DNA of 64,000 bases from DATFYM01 sp035315065 (lineage in GTDB: Bacteria; Acidobacteriota; Terriglobia; UBA7540): contig DATFYM010000068.1 of NCBI GenBank assembly GCA_035315065.1, forward strand, positions 11,302 to 75,301. Reading direction: 5' to 3'. The notes under the pieces were generated by a model, which worked only from the letters and a program-made list of their open reading frames with translations, was not told where the DNA came from and made no database searches. A program made the position numbers and the translations under genes. Numbering within the stretch: position 1 is the stretch's first letter; each line of letters starts with the position of its first letter. Below are positions 6,557 through 15,851 of this stretch, piece after piece.

Positions 6557-9067
6557 TCAGCCCGCGGCCCTCGGCCGCCACGTTCCCGCCAAGGCCCACG
6601 CCGCCAGGTAAGCCACCACGCTCGCGGCCAGGGTAATTCTCAACCCAAAGTTGACGGCAATCAAAATGGCCCCCACCGACCCCAGCACGCTGGACGCGGC
6701 ATTCAGAGCCCACGCCCACTCTATGGCGCTATCGCCGGAACCGGGTTCCAGCCGCGTTACCTGCGGCGTTATCAGATCTGGCAGCGGGCGAGCGTCATGG
6801 CGCTCCTGAACCGCTTGGGCCAAGGCTCGTAGACCGGTGGGAAACGGCATCCCCATCACCAAACCCAACGGGACCAGGATCGCTGCGCTCACCAGCAACT
6901 TCGCCGCGAAGGGCAGTCCCACACCGGCGGCCAGCAGGCCCGGCAACGCGAAAGTGTACACTGACAAAGCCACGACAATCACCGCCAGAGGCAGTTGGAG
7001 GCTCCATTTCTGCGCCTCCCACTGGCGCGAGATGAGGCTGCCGGCGCCGCTGGCCAGCAGCAACAGGAAGATCACCACCGTGATGGCGTAGGTGGGATGG
7101 CCCAGAAACAGCACGAAGCGCTGCACGAAAGTGATCTCCACCAGAATGTACCCCAGCCCGATGGCCACAAAATAAATGAGCCGCGGCAGGGTCCCGGGCC
7201 GCGGGCGGGCGCCCAAGGCCAGCGGTAGCACCAGTAGCGCCAGCACGGCGGCCACCGAGATCAGTAGCACCATCCCCAGGACCACCACTCCCAGGCTCAC
7301 CTTCCAGTCCATGCCGCGGTGCGCCAGCGCGGCGCTCTTCAGCACCTGCCCGGTCCTAAGGGTGAAGAAAAAGAATGGGGCGTCGTCGGTCACGGGGGTG
7401 ACGTTGTAGGGGTAACTGCGCGCAAAGGCGGCGGGATCCCGCGAGGCGATCAAGTGTGAAAACGCATTGTTCCCCGGCGTCGAGGGCATGTACACCGCCC
7501 TCAGATTGGGATTCTGGTCCAAGTGCGATTGCACTCGCTGCTCTTCCTCGCGGGTAAACACGCTCTTCTTGGCCAGAACGATCACCGCGCGGCCGTCTTC
7601 GTCGAGTGGGCCATCGGAGATCACCATGAAATTGTGCGCCGGGTCGTGAACGCCCAGGCGCTGCAGCGCTTCCAGGGCCACCGAGACCACGCGCAGGGCC
7701 TCGCGCGGCCGCGCAAACTCCCAGCGCGTCACGGCCACCAAGCCGTCGTCCCTAAGATGCCGGAAGTACTCCTCGAACGCCTCCGTGGTGTAGAGGTTGC
7801 TCTCGCTGAGAGCGAAGGCGCCGGCAGCCGTCGACGCCCAGGTGTCCACCAGGGTCATTTCAATAACGTCGAAGCGGTCCCGGCTGCTGCGGATAAACGA
7901 CCGGCCGTCGCTCACCACGATGTGGACCTGCGGCAGGTTATACAGGCCAAACGTATAGCCGGCGTAGCGGTCGCGCATCACCGTATCGGCGATGATGGAG
8001 TTTATCTCGATGCCGGTGACGTTCGGGCTTCCGTTGGCGACCGCCCGCACCACGTCCACGCCGCCGCCCGGTCCGATGATGGCGTAGTCGCCGCGCGGTC
8101 GAAGAATGTTGGCGACGGAGGGCGGCGCCGACATTAAGCCGCGCTTCCACTCGCCCTGCCAGGCGATCGGGTCGACGTTAACCAGGGCCGTGTTGGCGTC
8201 GGCATCGATCACCACCCACTTGGATTGGTCCGCTTTGCGGTCCACTTCGATACGCGAAATCGCGTTCCAGCGCACGAATTCCACTTTAGCGACGCTGTCC
8301 AAGCGGACGCCCTTGGCGTACACCACGTCCACCAGGTCCCAGATGCGGTTGGCGGCCACCAGCAGAATGAGACTGCCGGCCACCGCCCAAGCCACCTTGC
8401 GGCCTTTCGGCGAGACCGCCCAGATGGCGCTTGCCAAGGCCATGGCCACGCCGGCGAAGAGCACGGCATTGGGGCCACCCAAAAGGTCCAGCAGGGGCAC
8501 GATGGCCAGGCAGGCGAGTGCGCCGCCCGCGAGATCGGCGCCGTAGAGCAGCGGGATGTGTCGTGCCTCGCGGGCAAAGACCGTGGACAAGAGCAGGCCG
8601 GTGAAGAAGAAGGGGACCGCGGACGCGAGATAGATCAACGTGAGCTTGAGAAAATTGGCGCCGCTCAGGTCCAGCGACACCGGAATGTGGAGCACCGTCT
8701 CCAGCACCGCCAGAGTGGCCATGGCGTTCGCCAGGCAGCACCCTGCGCCCAGGGTCCGGGTACTGTACCGTCCCAGGCGGGCGCGCCCGAGATGGGCGAA
8801 AACGCCTCCGGCGCCAAGTCCCAGCAGCGCCAGGGAGATGGCGAGAAAGGCGAAGTGATAAAAGAGGATCACGGAAAAAAGACGGGTTAGTGCCAGCTCC
8901 AGCAGCAGCGCCGCGAAGCTCGCGAGCGCGACGCCCGCCAGAGGCCGGAGGGAGATGCGCGTGCGGCCGGCGGCCGAGACCTTCTCGAACTGGTTTACGA
9001 TCACGGTCATCACATTGGGGAGGCGAGCGTCCGGGCACTGACTGAGAAGGTCCGAGAGATCAAACAC
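6557..9067 (-). CDS. membrane-integrated spermidine synthase-like protein
   Basis: This large protein (836 residues, or 817 from ATG 9010) starts with several membrane helices (about 45-260: ALASFAALLLELALTRLF and following). A cytoplasmic methyltransferase-type Rossmann domain follows, with YAIIGPGGGVDVVRA (about 332-346) and the acidic VSDGRSF loop (about 388-394), as in polyamine aminopropyltransferases. Another helical bundle comes after about residue 580. Fused MFS-like/spermidine-synthase proteins of this layout are common in Acidobacteriota; true aminopropyl transfer is not proven. The GTG start at 9067 falls within a repeat, and ATG 9010 is an equally good start. Confidence 0.8.
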   Translation of the reverse strand: MFDLSDLLSQCPDARLPNVMTVIVNQFEKVSAAGRTRISLRPLAGVALASFAALLLELALTRLFSVILFYHFAFLAISLALLGLGAGGVFAHLGRARLGRYSTRTLGAGCCLANAMATLAVLETVLHIPVSLDLSGANFLKLTLIYLASAVPFFFTGLLLSTVFAREARHIPLLYGADLAGGALACLAIVPLLDLLGGPNAVLFAGVAMALASAIWAVSPKGRKVAWAVAGSLILLVAANRIWDLVDVVYAKGVRLDSVAKVEFVRWNAISRIEVDRKADQSKWVVIDADANTALVNVDPIAWQGEWKRGLMSAPPSVANILRPRGDYAIIGPGGGVDVVRAVANGSPNVTGIEINSIIADTVMRDRYAGYTFGLYNLPQVHIVVSDGRSFIRSSRDRFDVIEMTLVDTWASTAAGAFALSESNLYTTEAFEEYFRHLRDDGLVAVTRWEFARPREALRVVSVALEALQRLGVHDPAHNFMVISDGPLDEDGRAVIVLAKKSVFTREEEQRVQSHLDQNPNLRAVYMPSTPGNNAFSHLIASRDPAAFARSYPYNVTPVTDDAPFFFFTLRTGQVLKSAALAHRGMDWKVSLGVVVLGMVLLISVAAVLALLVLPLALGARPRPGTLPRLIYFVAIGLGYILVEITFVQRFVLFLGHPTYAITVVIFLLLLASGAGSLISRQWEAQKWSLQLPLAVIVVALSVYTFALPGLLAAGVGLPFAAKLLVSAAILVPLGLVMGMPFPTGLRALAQAVQERHDARPLPDLITPQVTRLEPGSGDSAIEWAWALNAASSVLGSVGAILIAVNFGLRITLAASVVAYLAAWALAGTWRPRAAG

Positions 9068-9172
9068 GGAGGCTCAGAGACGCAGAAATGAGGATGAGGA
9101 TACAATGAAGATGTCGCTTGTCCGTCGACGTTTCCCATTTTTCTCTGTGTCTCTGCGTCTCTGTGCTGAAGG
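9060..9172. repeat. partial MITE-like palindrome of the CAGAGACGCAGA family
   Basis: Arms CACGGAGGCTCAGAGACGCA (9066-9085) and TCTCTGTGTCTCTGCGTCTC (about 9144-9163) enclose a centre with GATGTCGCTTGTCCGTCGAC, related to the centre of copies at 4645 and 18128. The AGAAGGTGTGAAG ends are missing. It lies between two minus-strand genes, whose adjacent ends touch it. Confidence 0.6.
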
Positions 9173-9173
9173 C

Positions 9174-10982
9174 TCACTTCGGCTCCGGAATCTCCACGCT
9201 CCCATTGAGCGCTGCGATGTTGCCGCTACTCCCGTCCTGCACCACCTCCCGGATCGCATAGGTTCCGGGCTTCACTTTGAAATGCGAGCGCGCCCCAAAG
9301 CCCGCTGCCAGCAATTTCTTGAGAGTTGGGTCCGCAAGGTGCAGCTCGACCGCCCTCTCCTGTCCCCGCACGAAGTTGCCGTCCTGATCGAATAAGACGG
9401 TGATGAAGCGAAGGGCGCCGACGTTGCGCTGCTGCTCCTTGCGTAACTGGACTCCGTGCAGGTCTACCCGCGCCAGCACCGAGAGGTCGGCCTCGGTCGG
9501 GGTCGACATAAAGAACTGCGTGCGGATCTCCAACCCCAGGTCGTTCCGCTCGTCCCGCGCAAAGACCGCGTTATCGATGTCGTTCTCGGCCTGGCCTTCG
9601 GAGTCCGGTGCCTGCTGGGGAGCAAAATAGCCTTTGCGAGCCTGCAACGAGAGCGCCCGCCCATTGGCCAGTTCCACCTTGAGGCTATGATACTTGCCGT
9701 CGAAATTGAGGCCGGGCGGCGAGAAGCTCAACAGATAAGCGACTTCCGGCAGCGCTCCCGCCTTGCGGAGTCCCCCATCGAGGTCGTTAGTATCATGAAC
9801 GAACACGCCGCCCGTGCCCGACGCAGCGGCGGCCATCACATCACCCTGGACCCCTTGCGCTGTTTGCGCAAACTGGACCTCCAACATGCCCAAGCCGCCG
9901 GCGAGCGAGCTCTTCTGGGAGGCGTCACCCCCCGGAATGAATGTCCAGAGTCCCCTTGAGTCGAGCGCATTGATCACCACCCGGGCACGCAACGCACTAT
10001 CGACGACGGACGACACCTCGTAGCTTTGGTCCATCGCCAGGAAGCCGGGCGATATCCAAACGATGCTGCGCTGGCCTGGCATCCCGCCGAGCCGGCGCAC
10101 CAACTCCTCGAGTCCGCGCAGGGTTTGCACCTCGGCGAGTTGGGCCCTGGTCCAGATCTGCTGCGCCATGGACCTGGCCCTCCCCTGCGGGTCAAAAGCG
10201 CAGGGGTTGATGGTGACCCCGCCCGGAGCTTGGGGTTGTTGTGGATTGCCGCCGCACATACAAAGGATCACCTTGGAGGCACCCAGATCCAATGCCTGCG
10301 GGTCTTCTCGGACGAAGATCAAGTACGCCTCGTACTGCGTAATATTCGGGCAATCGGACGTCTGGTTGGAGCCGGTGGGATGAGGCCGAAGCTTGTCCAG
10401 CGCGTCCTCCAGCCGGGCGCGGTCGCTGGTGAATTCCACGTTGCCCAGTCCCGAGGAAGTGTAGAGCCCCACCCGATCGGTGAGCGTCACCGAAGACTCG
10501 AGATAGTGCCGGGCCGCATCACGGGTCCTCGCGACGTCCTCGAACGACATGAAAGTGTCGTCGAAGTAGAGGGCGGCAAAGCGCTCCGGCACCGTGGCGG
10601 CGCGGGCTTCCTCCGGCGGCTTTTCCCCGACCGGGAGGCTACTCTTCTGGTCAGCACGGGCCGCCGGGTTGGGGTGAGCAAGCTGCACCGAAAACTCCCG
10701 GATCACCTGCGGCTTCCCGTTGTCGAACAGCCGGAAGTCCTCCTTGGTCAAGCCGCCGACTTCCTTGCCTCGGGCGTCACGCACCACCACCAACACCGGC
10801 ACCTCGTTGGTGCGGGCCCGGATGGTGAATTCCGTTTCTTTCTCCTTGGTGGAGATCTCGGGCTCGGGCTGTTGTGTGGCAAGAGAAGGGCGCGGGCCTG
10901 TTGCCGCAAGCAGGATTGCGAGCAGACCTGCGGCCTGGCCGATACGGCACGTCTTTTCGAAGACCCTCCAGCAATACCGCAT
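9174..10982 (-). CDS. VWFA-related protein of the Acidobacteria-specific family
   Basis: This 602-residue exported protein is a second copy of the family at 1530-3188. The signal region is about residues 8-35. The family block VPVLVVVRDARGKEVGGLTKEDFRLFDNGKP follows at about 57-87, then a VWA-like domain with FAALYFDDTFMSFED. In the VWA region, IVWISPGFLAM and INALDSRGLW are typical. The C-terminal part holds AYLLSFSPP and beta-rich sequence ending in a dedicated GTYAIREVVQDG segment. The start is set at ATG 10982, which precedes a good signal peptide; the frame is open to 11063. Role unknown. Confidence 0.86.
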   Translation of the reverse strand: MRYCWRVFEKTCRIGQAAGLLAILLAATGPRPSLATQQPEPEISTKEKETEFTIRARTNEVPVLVVVRDARGKEVGGLTKEDFRLFDNGKPQVIREFSVQLAHPNPAARADQKSSLPVGEKPPEEARAATVPERFAALYFDDTFMSFEDVARTRDAARHYLESSVTLTDRVGLYTSSGLGNVEFTSDRARLEDALDKLRPHPTGSNQTSDCPNITQYEAYLIFVREDPQALDLGASKVILCMCGGNPQQPQAPGGVTINPCAFDPQGRARSMAQQIWTRAQLAEVQTLRGLEELVRRLGGMPGQRSIVWISPGFLAMDQSYEVSSVVDSALRARVVINALDSRGLWTFIPGGDASQKSSLAGGLGMLEVQFAQTAQGVQGDVMAAAASGTGGVFVHDTNDLDGGLRKAGALPEVAYLLSFSPPGLNFDGKYHSLKVELANGRALSLQARKGYFAPQQAPDSEGQAENDIDNAVFARDERNDLGLEIRTQFFMSTPTEADLSVLARVDLHGVQLRKEQQRNVGALRFITVLFDQDGNFVRGQERAVELHLADPTLKKLLAAGFGARSHFKVKPGTYAIREVVQDGSSGNIAALNGSVEIPEPK

Positions 10983-11298
10983 CGGCTTCACCTGACTTGT
11001 GGCCCGGCCGCCGCTTCCGCGGTTGCAGTGGAAGCGGCTCAGTCCGTGTAACCCCAAGCGCACATCATAGCTGACCCGCTCCCGTATCTTACAACTATTC
11101 CCAGTTTATCGGAGTAGCGCGGACTGCGCGCTTCTCGGTTGCGGCCGCCGACTGTGCCGCGCTATACTCTTTGCTTCGGTGTCGTGTGCCAAAAGGCCGG
11201 CGGCAACTTGCAAAGCGAGAGCTTCGATCCGGTTTCGAGGACGCAGGCTCCTTGGCACCGTTTTCGTTACGGACGCCGAGAAAAACAGGAGGTTCTGA

Positions 11299-11745
11299 AT
11301 GTACCCCGAAGAAATGGTCCGTCCCATGCGGCAGGAGTTGACGCGCATCGGCTTCCGCGAATTGCGAACGCCCCAGGAAGTGGATCACGTGCTGGGCGAG
11401 TCGAAAGGCACCGCCCTGGTGGTAGTGAATTCGATTTGCGGGTGTGCCGCCGCCAATGCCCGGCCCGCCGTGGTTCGTGCCCTGGCCGAGGCCGCTCCGT
11501 CGATGCGGCCGGAAACCTTGGCTACCGTCTTCGCCGGGCAGGACCGCGAGGCCACGGACCGCGCCCGCTCCTATTTCACCGGCTACCCGCCTTCCTCGCC
11601 TTCCATCGCCCTGCTGTGCGACGGCAAACTGGTGTTCATGCTGGAGCGTTGCGACATCGAGGGACGACAGGCTGAGGCCATCGCCCAGGATCTCGCCGGT
11701 GCCTTCGACCGCTTCTGCACCGCGAGTTCGGCCTCCGCCAGCTAA
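11299..11745 (+). CDS. BrxA/BrxB family bacilliredoxin
   Basis: This 148-residue thioredoxin-fold protein belongs to the YphP/YqiW family. The redox motif C47-G-C49 lies in SICGCAAANARP, the family signature, and the PPSSPSIALL segment (about 96-105) gives the conserved cis-Pro region. Bacilliredoxins remove bacillithiol or related low-molecular-weight thiols from oxidised proteins, so this protein probably works in cytoplasmic thiol repair. AGGAGG lies 6 nt before the ATG. It stands alone; the sulfur theme recurs at the sulfurtransferase 7 kb away, but no link is shown. Confidence 0.92.
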   Translation: MYPEEMVRPMRQELTRIGFRELRTPQEVDHVLGESKGTALVVVNSICGCAAANARPAVVRALAEAAPSMRPETLATVFAGQDREATDRARSYFTGYPPSSPSIALLCDGKLVFMLERCDIEGRQAEAIAQDLAGAFDRFCTASSASAS

Positions 11746-11978
11746 TTTAGATCGGGCATCCCGTTCTCTTTGCTCAGGATAGGCCCACGCGCCCTCTTCC
11801 TTATCCGGCCCATCGCTTGGCTCCTTCGGCGATGGGCACCTCGGCGCTTCCCCGGGACAGTCCCTGGCCCTGGCCGTTCACCGCTTTCCGGAGTGCGGCA
11901 GGGACCCCGAATCGCTCCCTGAATCCAATTTAAGATTTTGGATTTTGTGCCGATAGGGAAAGTAGGAGGGCCTTAAAG
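11746..11978. other. intergenic with a hairpin, no gene
   Basis: GCCCATCG and CGATGGGC (about 11808-11837) can form a hairpin 3' of the bacilliredoxin gene, but no T tract follows. A short block of the GATTTTGGATTTTG word family lies at 11930-11947, just before the next ribosome site. Confidence 0.45.
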
Positions 11979-12239
11979 ATGATCAACGCTGTATCGAACG
12001 CAACGCAAACTCAAGCTGTGGCTGTGCCGACGACAGTAACCCCAAAGACGCCCGCACCGAAACCGCAGGCGATCGCGGCGGATACCGTTACCTTAACCAA
12101 TGCTGCCCAAACCGCTGCGCAGGAAGCAGCAGAGACTCCGGCTCAAACCCGCATAGAAGCCGGTAAAGGCGACGCGCAGGCTCAGAGGTTACTCTCGAAA
12201 GAGGCTCTTGCCAAGGCGGCGTACGAGAAGCATCAGTGA
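11979..12239 (+). CDS. small Ala/Thr/Gln-rich protein, function unknown
   Basis: The 86 residues are of low complexity: an Ala/Thr/Pro-rich first half followed by a more helical, charged end (AQRLLSKEALAKAAYEKHQ). There is no signal peptide, membrane helix or Cys. A GGAGGG ribosome site lies upstream of the ATG, which supports real translation. Similar small Ala/Gln-rich proteins occur near flagellar or structural genes in some bacteria, but there is no such context here. Confidence 0.6.
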   Translation: MINAVSNATQTQAVAVPTTVTPKTPAPKPQAIAADTVTLTNAAQTAAQEAAETPAQTRIEAGKGDAQAQRLLSKEALAKAAYEKHQ

Positions 12240-12481
12240 CCGATAGGTTCGAAGCGCAATTGGCCACTTGCCCTTCGGGTCACACAGCATCCCTACGCTT
12301 TACGCTCTGGAGCCAGACAGGGGTAGAACAGGCTCGAAGCTGGGGTCTGCGCTACCCGGTCAGAGAAATGAGGCCTTCCTGCCCTCATGCCGTATACCGT
12401 CTACCGTCTGGATTTTGCTGATAGCTGACTGCTGTGGGCTGATAGCTCGTCTTTTGTTTATCATTCATCATTCATAGTTCA

Positions 12482-14287
12482 TCATTCAGAGTGGCTCTCT
12501 TCTTCCATCACCCAGCGTCGCAGTTTCAGGATGTCGGCGGCGCGCGCTACGCCGATGGGCTTGGCGCTCGTGGCGCGGTCCATGAGGATCACGCTTTCCA
12601 CGTTGCGCGCGATCATGTCGCGTGTCACCCGGTCGACCGTGTCCCCGGGGTAGGCGATCACATAGTCCTGGCGGGCGATGTCGCGTACCTTGAGCGGGCG
12701 GTGAGCTTCCTTCAGCAGATCGTGTGCCTCCACCACACCCGCCAGGCGGCCGTCGTTCTCAATCACGGGAAACACGTCGCCACTCTCGGTCGCCACGTCG
12801 CGCACCACTGCCTGCAAGTCCTCATCGGCGCCGATGGTAGTGAACCTCCTGCTCATCACTTGCTCGATGCGCGACCGCACCAGCACCGGTACCGAATAGT
12901 CCTGCGAGACAATCAGGCCGCGCTTCACGAGCTTACCGGTCATGATGGATTCGGCGCTGAAGAGGCGCACGAAGGCGTCCGAAATCATGCAGCAGACCAC
13001 CAGCGGCAGCAGCGCGTTGGGATTGCGGCTGAGCTCGAAGAGGAACACGATGCTGGTGAAGGGTGCGCGGGCGATGCCGGCGAACACGGCCGCCATGGCC
13101 ACCAGCGCGTAAAGCGCCGGGTCGGTGACGAAGCTGGGGAAGAAATGGTGCCAAGCGACCGCGTAGGCCGCCCCCACCCCGCCGCCCACGATGAGCGAGG
13201 GAGCGAAGACGCCGCCCGTGGTCCCCGAGCCTAGCGAGATCACCAGCGCCGCGAACTTGGCTACAGAGACTCCCAACAGTTTGCTCACCGAAAGCTGATC
13301 GTTAAGCATGGCGCGGATGGTGTCGTAGCCGGTGCCGAACACCTGGGGGTAGAAATAGCCGATGACGCCGAGAACCAGCGCGCCGGCGGCGGGCGCCCAC
13401 ACCACCGAGGGCTTCAGCGGGAAGTGGTCGAACCATTCCTCGAGCCAAAACAGAACGCGGATCATGAGGATGGCGATCGCGCCCATGAGGACGCCCATCA
13501 GCGCAAACAGCCACAGCTCCTGCATGCTCTTGAGGGCGAAGGCGGGGGTGGGGAAGAGCGAATTCCAGCCGCGGAAGTGGACCGCCACGGCCGTGGCCAC
13601 GGCGGAAGAGATCGCCACCGGCACAAAGGAGCGGGAGCGAAACTCAAAGAGCAGAAGTTCGATGGCCACCAGCACGCCGGCCAGCGGGGCAATAAAAGTG
13701 GCCGCCATGCCGGCGGCCGCGCCCGCCGCCAACAGCACGCGTCGTTGGTAAGGGGTGAGCTTGACGAACTGTCCGAAGATCGAGCCGAACGCGGCGCCCG
13801 TCTGGATGATGGGTCCCTCGGCGCCGAACGGCCCTCCCGTGCCGATGGCGAAGGCGGTGGCGATCGGCTTCAAGATCGCGACCCGCATCCGCACCCGGCT
13901 CTTGCCCACCAGCACGGCTTCCATGGCTTCCGGGATGCCGTGGCCCTTCAGGGTGGGTTCCCAAGTGTGGATCATGATCCCCACCAGCAACCCGCCGATG
14001 GGCGGGATCAGGATCACCCACGCTCCCAGATGATGGTTGACCGGGTAAGTGATCTGCCACGACCACCGGCCAAAAAAGAAGAGATTGGTAAAAAGGTAGA
14101 TCAGTTCGAGCAAGCCCTGTGCGACGAGGCCGGCAATGAATCCGACGCTGGCCGCGTAGGCCGAGATTTTGACAATACTGGGATCGAGGGCGACGCCGAA
14201 TTCGCGAAACCACTTGCGCCCCCCGGCGGAGGGCTCAGCGGACGCCCCGTTGGAAGAATGAAGGTCAACGGCTTGGTTGTTACGCAT
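12482..14287 (-). CDS. ClC-type chloride channel/antiporter with CBS pair
   Basis: This 601-residue membrane protein has a ClC core (about 40-440). The signature GxEGP appears as G155-A-E-G-P159, with gating glutamate E157; the first ion-binding motif reads GHGIPE (115-120) instead of the classical GSGIP; and the third, GSGTTGGVFAPSL, is intact. Two CBS domains follow (about 470-590) and may bind nucleotides. It would carry chloride or a similar anion across the inner membrane, possibly with proton exchange. CAGGAG lies 6 nt before the ATG. The 3' end touches a repeat of the ATGATGAA word family. Confidence 0.93.
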   Translation of the reverse strand: MRNNQAVDLHSSNGASAEPSAGGRKWFREFGVALDPSIVKISAYAASVGFIAGLVAQGLLELIYLFTNLFFFGRWSWQITYPVNHHLGAWVILIPPIGGLLVGIMIHTWEPTLKGHGIPEAMEAVLVGKSRVRMRVAILKPIATAFAIGTGGPFGAEGPIIQTGAAFGSIFGQFVKLTPYQRRVLLAAGAAAGMAATFIAPLAGVLVAIELLLFEFRSRSFVPVAISSAVATAVAVHFRGWNSLFPTPAFALKSMQELWLFALMGVLMGAIAILMIRVLFWLEEWFDHFPLKPSVVWAPAAGALVLGVIGYFYPQVFGTGYDTIRAMLNDQLSVSKLLGVSVAKFAALVISLGSGTTGGVFAPSLIVGGGVGAAYAVAWHHFFPSFVTDPALYALVAMAAVFAGIARAPFTSIVFLFELSRNPNALLPLVVCCMISDAFVRLFSAESIMTGKLVKRGLIVSQDYSVPVLVRSRIEQVMSRRFTTIGADEDLQAVVRDVATESGDVFPVIENDGRLAGVVEAHDLLKEAHRPLKVRDIARQDYVIAYPGDTVDRVTRDMIARNVESVILMDRATSAKPIGVARAADILKLRRWVMEEESHSE

Positions 14288-14332
14288 CTAGACTCCTGCA
14301 GTATCTGTTCTTCAAAACGGTCAGCGGTTCCG

Positions 14333-14432
14333 AATTGCCGATTCCCGATTGAAACGCAAACCCTTGCTTAGGCGGGAGCCCAACCGGGAGCGGTCTTGCA
14401 ATCGACAATCGGCAATCGACAATCGGCAATTC
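14333..14432. repeat. GATTGCCGATTCCCGATTG word palindrome
   Basis: The left arm, GAATTGCCGATTCCCGATTG, at about 14332-14351 is inverted at 14398-14432 as tandem CAATCGACAATCGGCAAT words. It fills the gap between the ClC gene start and the MarR gene stop. Confidence 0.65.
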
Positions 14433-14891
14433 TTAGGCTCCTGGAGTTTTGGGAATCGCTTTCGGCCTGGCTTTGGCGAACGTCAGGAGCCGCGCCCGTA
14501 CGCGCGCCAGTTCCTGGCGATGGAGGCTGGCCAGCTTTTCGAGGATCGCCAGCCCTTTCTCGGTGGGGAAGACCCGTACAAACCGCCGGTCGCCAGCTCC
14601 CGGCTCTTTGCGCAGCAGGCCCCGCCCGGCGCTGCGCTCCACCAGCCCGGCGACGGCGTTGTGACGCGCCTGGAGAAATTCACTGAGCTCGGAGATGGTG
14701 GCCCAGCCGCGCCCCGTGTAGCCCGCCACGCCCAGCAACAACTGGTGCTGCTGGGGCGTCAGGCCCGAGGCGCGCGCCGCCTGCTCGCTGAAGCGCAGAA
14801 AGCGCCGGAGTTGGTAGCGAAACCATGCCTGGCGCCGGATCAGCGGGTCGACGGCAGGCTTGCCGGCGGTGGACCGAGGGCGTGGACTCAT
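14433..14891 (-). CDS. MarR-family transcriptional regulator
   Basis: The protein has 152 residues. A winged helix-turn-helix follows a dimerisation helix: RQAWFRYQLRRFLRFSEQAA, then ISELSEFLQARHNAVAGLVERSAGRGLL as the recognition part (about 76-103), and a wing with GDRRFVRVFPTEKG (about 109-122). Proteins like this bind DNA as dimers and often respond to phenolic compounds. The target is unknown; it is divergent from nothing obvious and lies behind the ClC gene on the same strand. Confidence 0.88.
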   Translation of the reverse strand: MSPRPRSTAGKPAVDPLIRRQAWFRYQLRRFLRFSEQAARASGLTPQQHQLLLGVAGYTGRGWATISELSEFLQARHNAVAGLVERSAGRGLLRKEPGAGDRRFVRVFPTEKGLAILEKLASLHRQELARVRARLLTFAKARPKAIPKTPGA

Positions 14892-15851
14892 GAAAGCAAA
14901 TTATATCACAATGCGATCTATTTTGGCGGCATGCCGGCCTGGCCCTTAGACGACCAAATATTCTATTCGACAAGATGGTCATCTTAACCTTATCATACAC
15001 AGTGGGTGGTTGCTGCGCCTCGGAGACGGGCGTTGTCGACGTTCCAGTTGCCGGAGCCGCGCCGGGCACCAACCGGCGTTCATCAAAGCGCCCCGACAGC
15101 CATTGGGCGGAAGGTTGAAAATGGGACTGAGTTGTAGAATAGGAGATCGCAATTCCAAAACGCGTGGGCTTCCCGATGACCTGAATCGTCAGCCAGCCTG
15201 CGTTAAGCTCTGTCGTGAGCTTGACTTTGGTCGGGAAGGAATCAGCTTATTTGTGGATTTTACTTATGTGATAAGCTTCTGGAAGGATGTCAGTCCAAAG
15301 GTCGCCGCATAACTCAATATGAAGGAACATCCCACGATGTCGATGAAAACAAAGGAGCGCGAAAACGGTTGTTCGAACATCCCACGATGTTGATGAAAAG
15401 AAAGCTACTTATCTTGGTCATCCCACGATGTTGATGAAAATAAATGGGTTGTTACACAGGAGTCCGAGTCGTTCAAGAGACCGTCGACCCGTTAAGTGAT
15501 TGAAAAATATAGAGAGGTGGAAGAATACGGCGTGTGGGTCTTGGAGTAAAAACATCGGTAACTTAATGATTACGTCGTGTCCAGCCCTAGAGAGCCTTTG
15601 GCACCTGCCCGCCGCCCATCGTTTTGATTGTCGCCGGCCATTGGCCAAGAATCAGGGACGCTGGCGGATCATTTGGCTAGTTAAATAGTTTACGACATAT
15701 CATAGTAATAAATCCACTGCGCCCTTTCTTGGGCCCGGGTGCCCAGGCCTCGGTTCTAACCGCCACTTTCGATCTTGCAATCCGCCTCCATCAATCTGAC
15801 AATGGCCAGTGAGATTCCTGCAATTTCAGTTCCGGTCAACCGTAATAGCAA
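14892..15851. other. gene-free, AT-richer stretch with spaced direct repeats
   Basis: No open frame here has a family match or a clear ribosome site. The longest, 15010-15312 on the plus strand, looks non-coding. Composition is more AT-rich than the flanks after 15230. The only structure seen is the triple direct repeat at 15326-15446. Confidence 0.5.
15326..15446 (+). repeat. three spaced copies of CATCCCACGATGTTGATG
   Basis: The 18-mer CATCCCACGATGTTGATG followed by AAAA occurs three times, at 15328, 15378 and 15419 (the first with C for the second T of GTTG). The starts are 50 and 41 nt apart. Each copy holds an inner CATCCCACGATG partial dyad. The spacers are unequal and too short for a CRISPR. 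The copies could be binding sites, iterons or remains of a repeat element. Confidence 0.6.

Noticed and set aside
11800..11840. Terminator after the bacilliredoxin gene
   Set aside because: The GCCCATCG/CGATGGGC hairpin has no T tract on either side.
12491..14371. Plus-strand open frames opposite the ClC gene
   Set aside because: They follow third-base bias of the ClC gene on the other strand and have no family match.
15010..15312. 100-residue plus-strand ORF in the AT-rich gap
   Set aside because: No ribosome site, no recognisable domain and coding character lost after its first third.
15326..15446. CRISPR array made of the CATCCCACGATG repeats
   Set aside because: Only three copies, unequal short spacers (about 28 and 19 nt beyond a 22-nt repeat) and no cas genes nearby.
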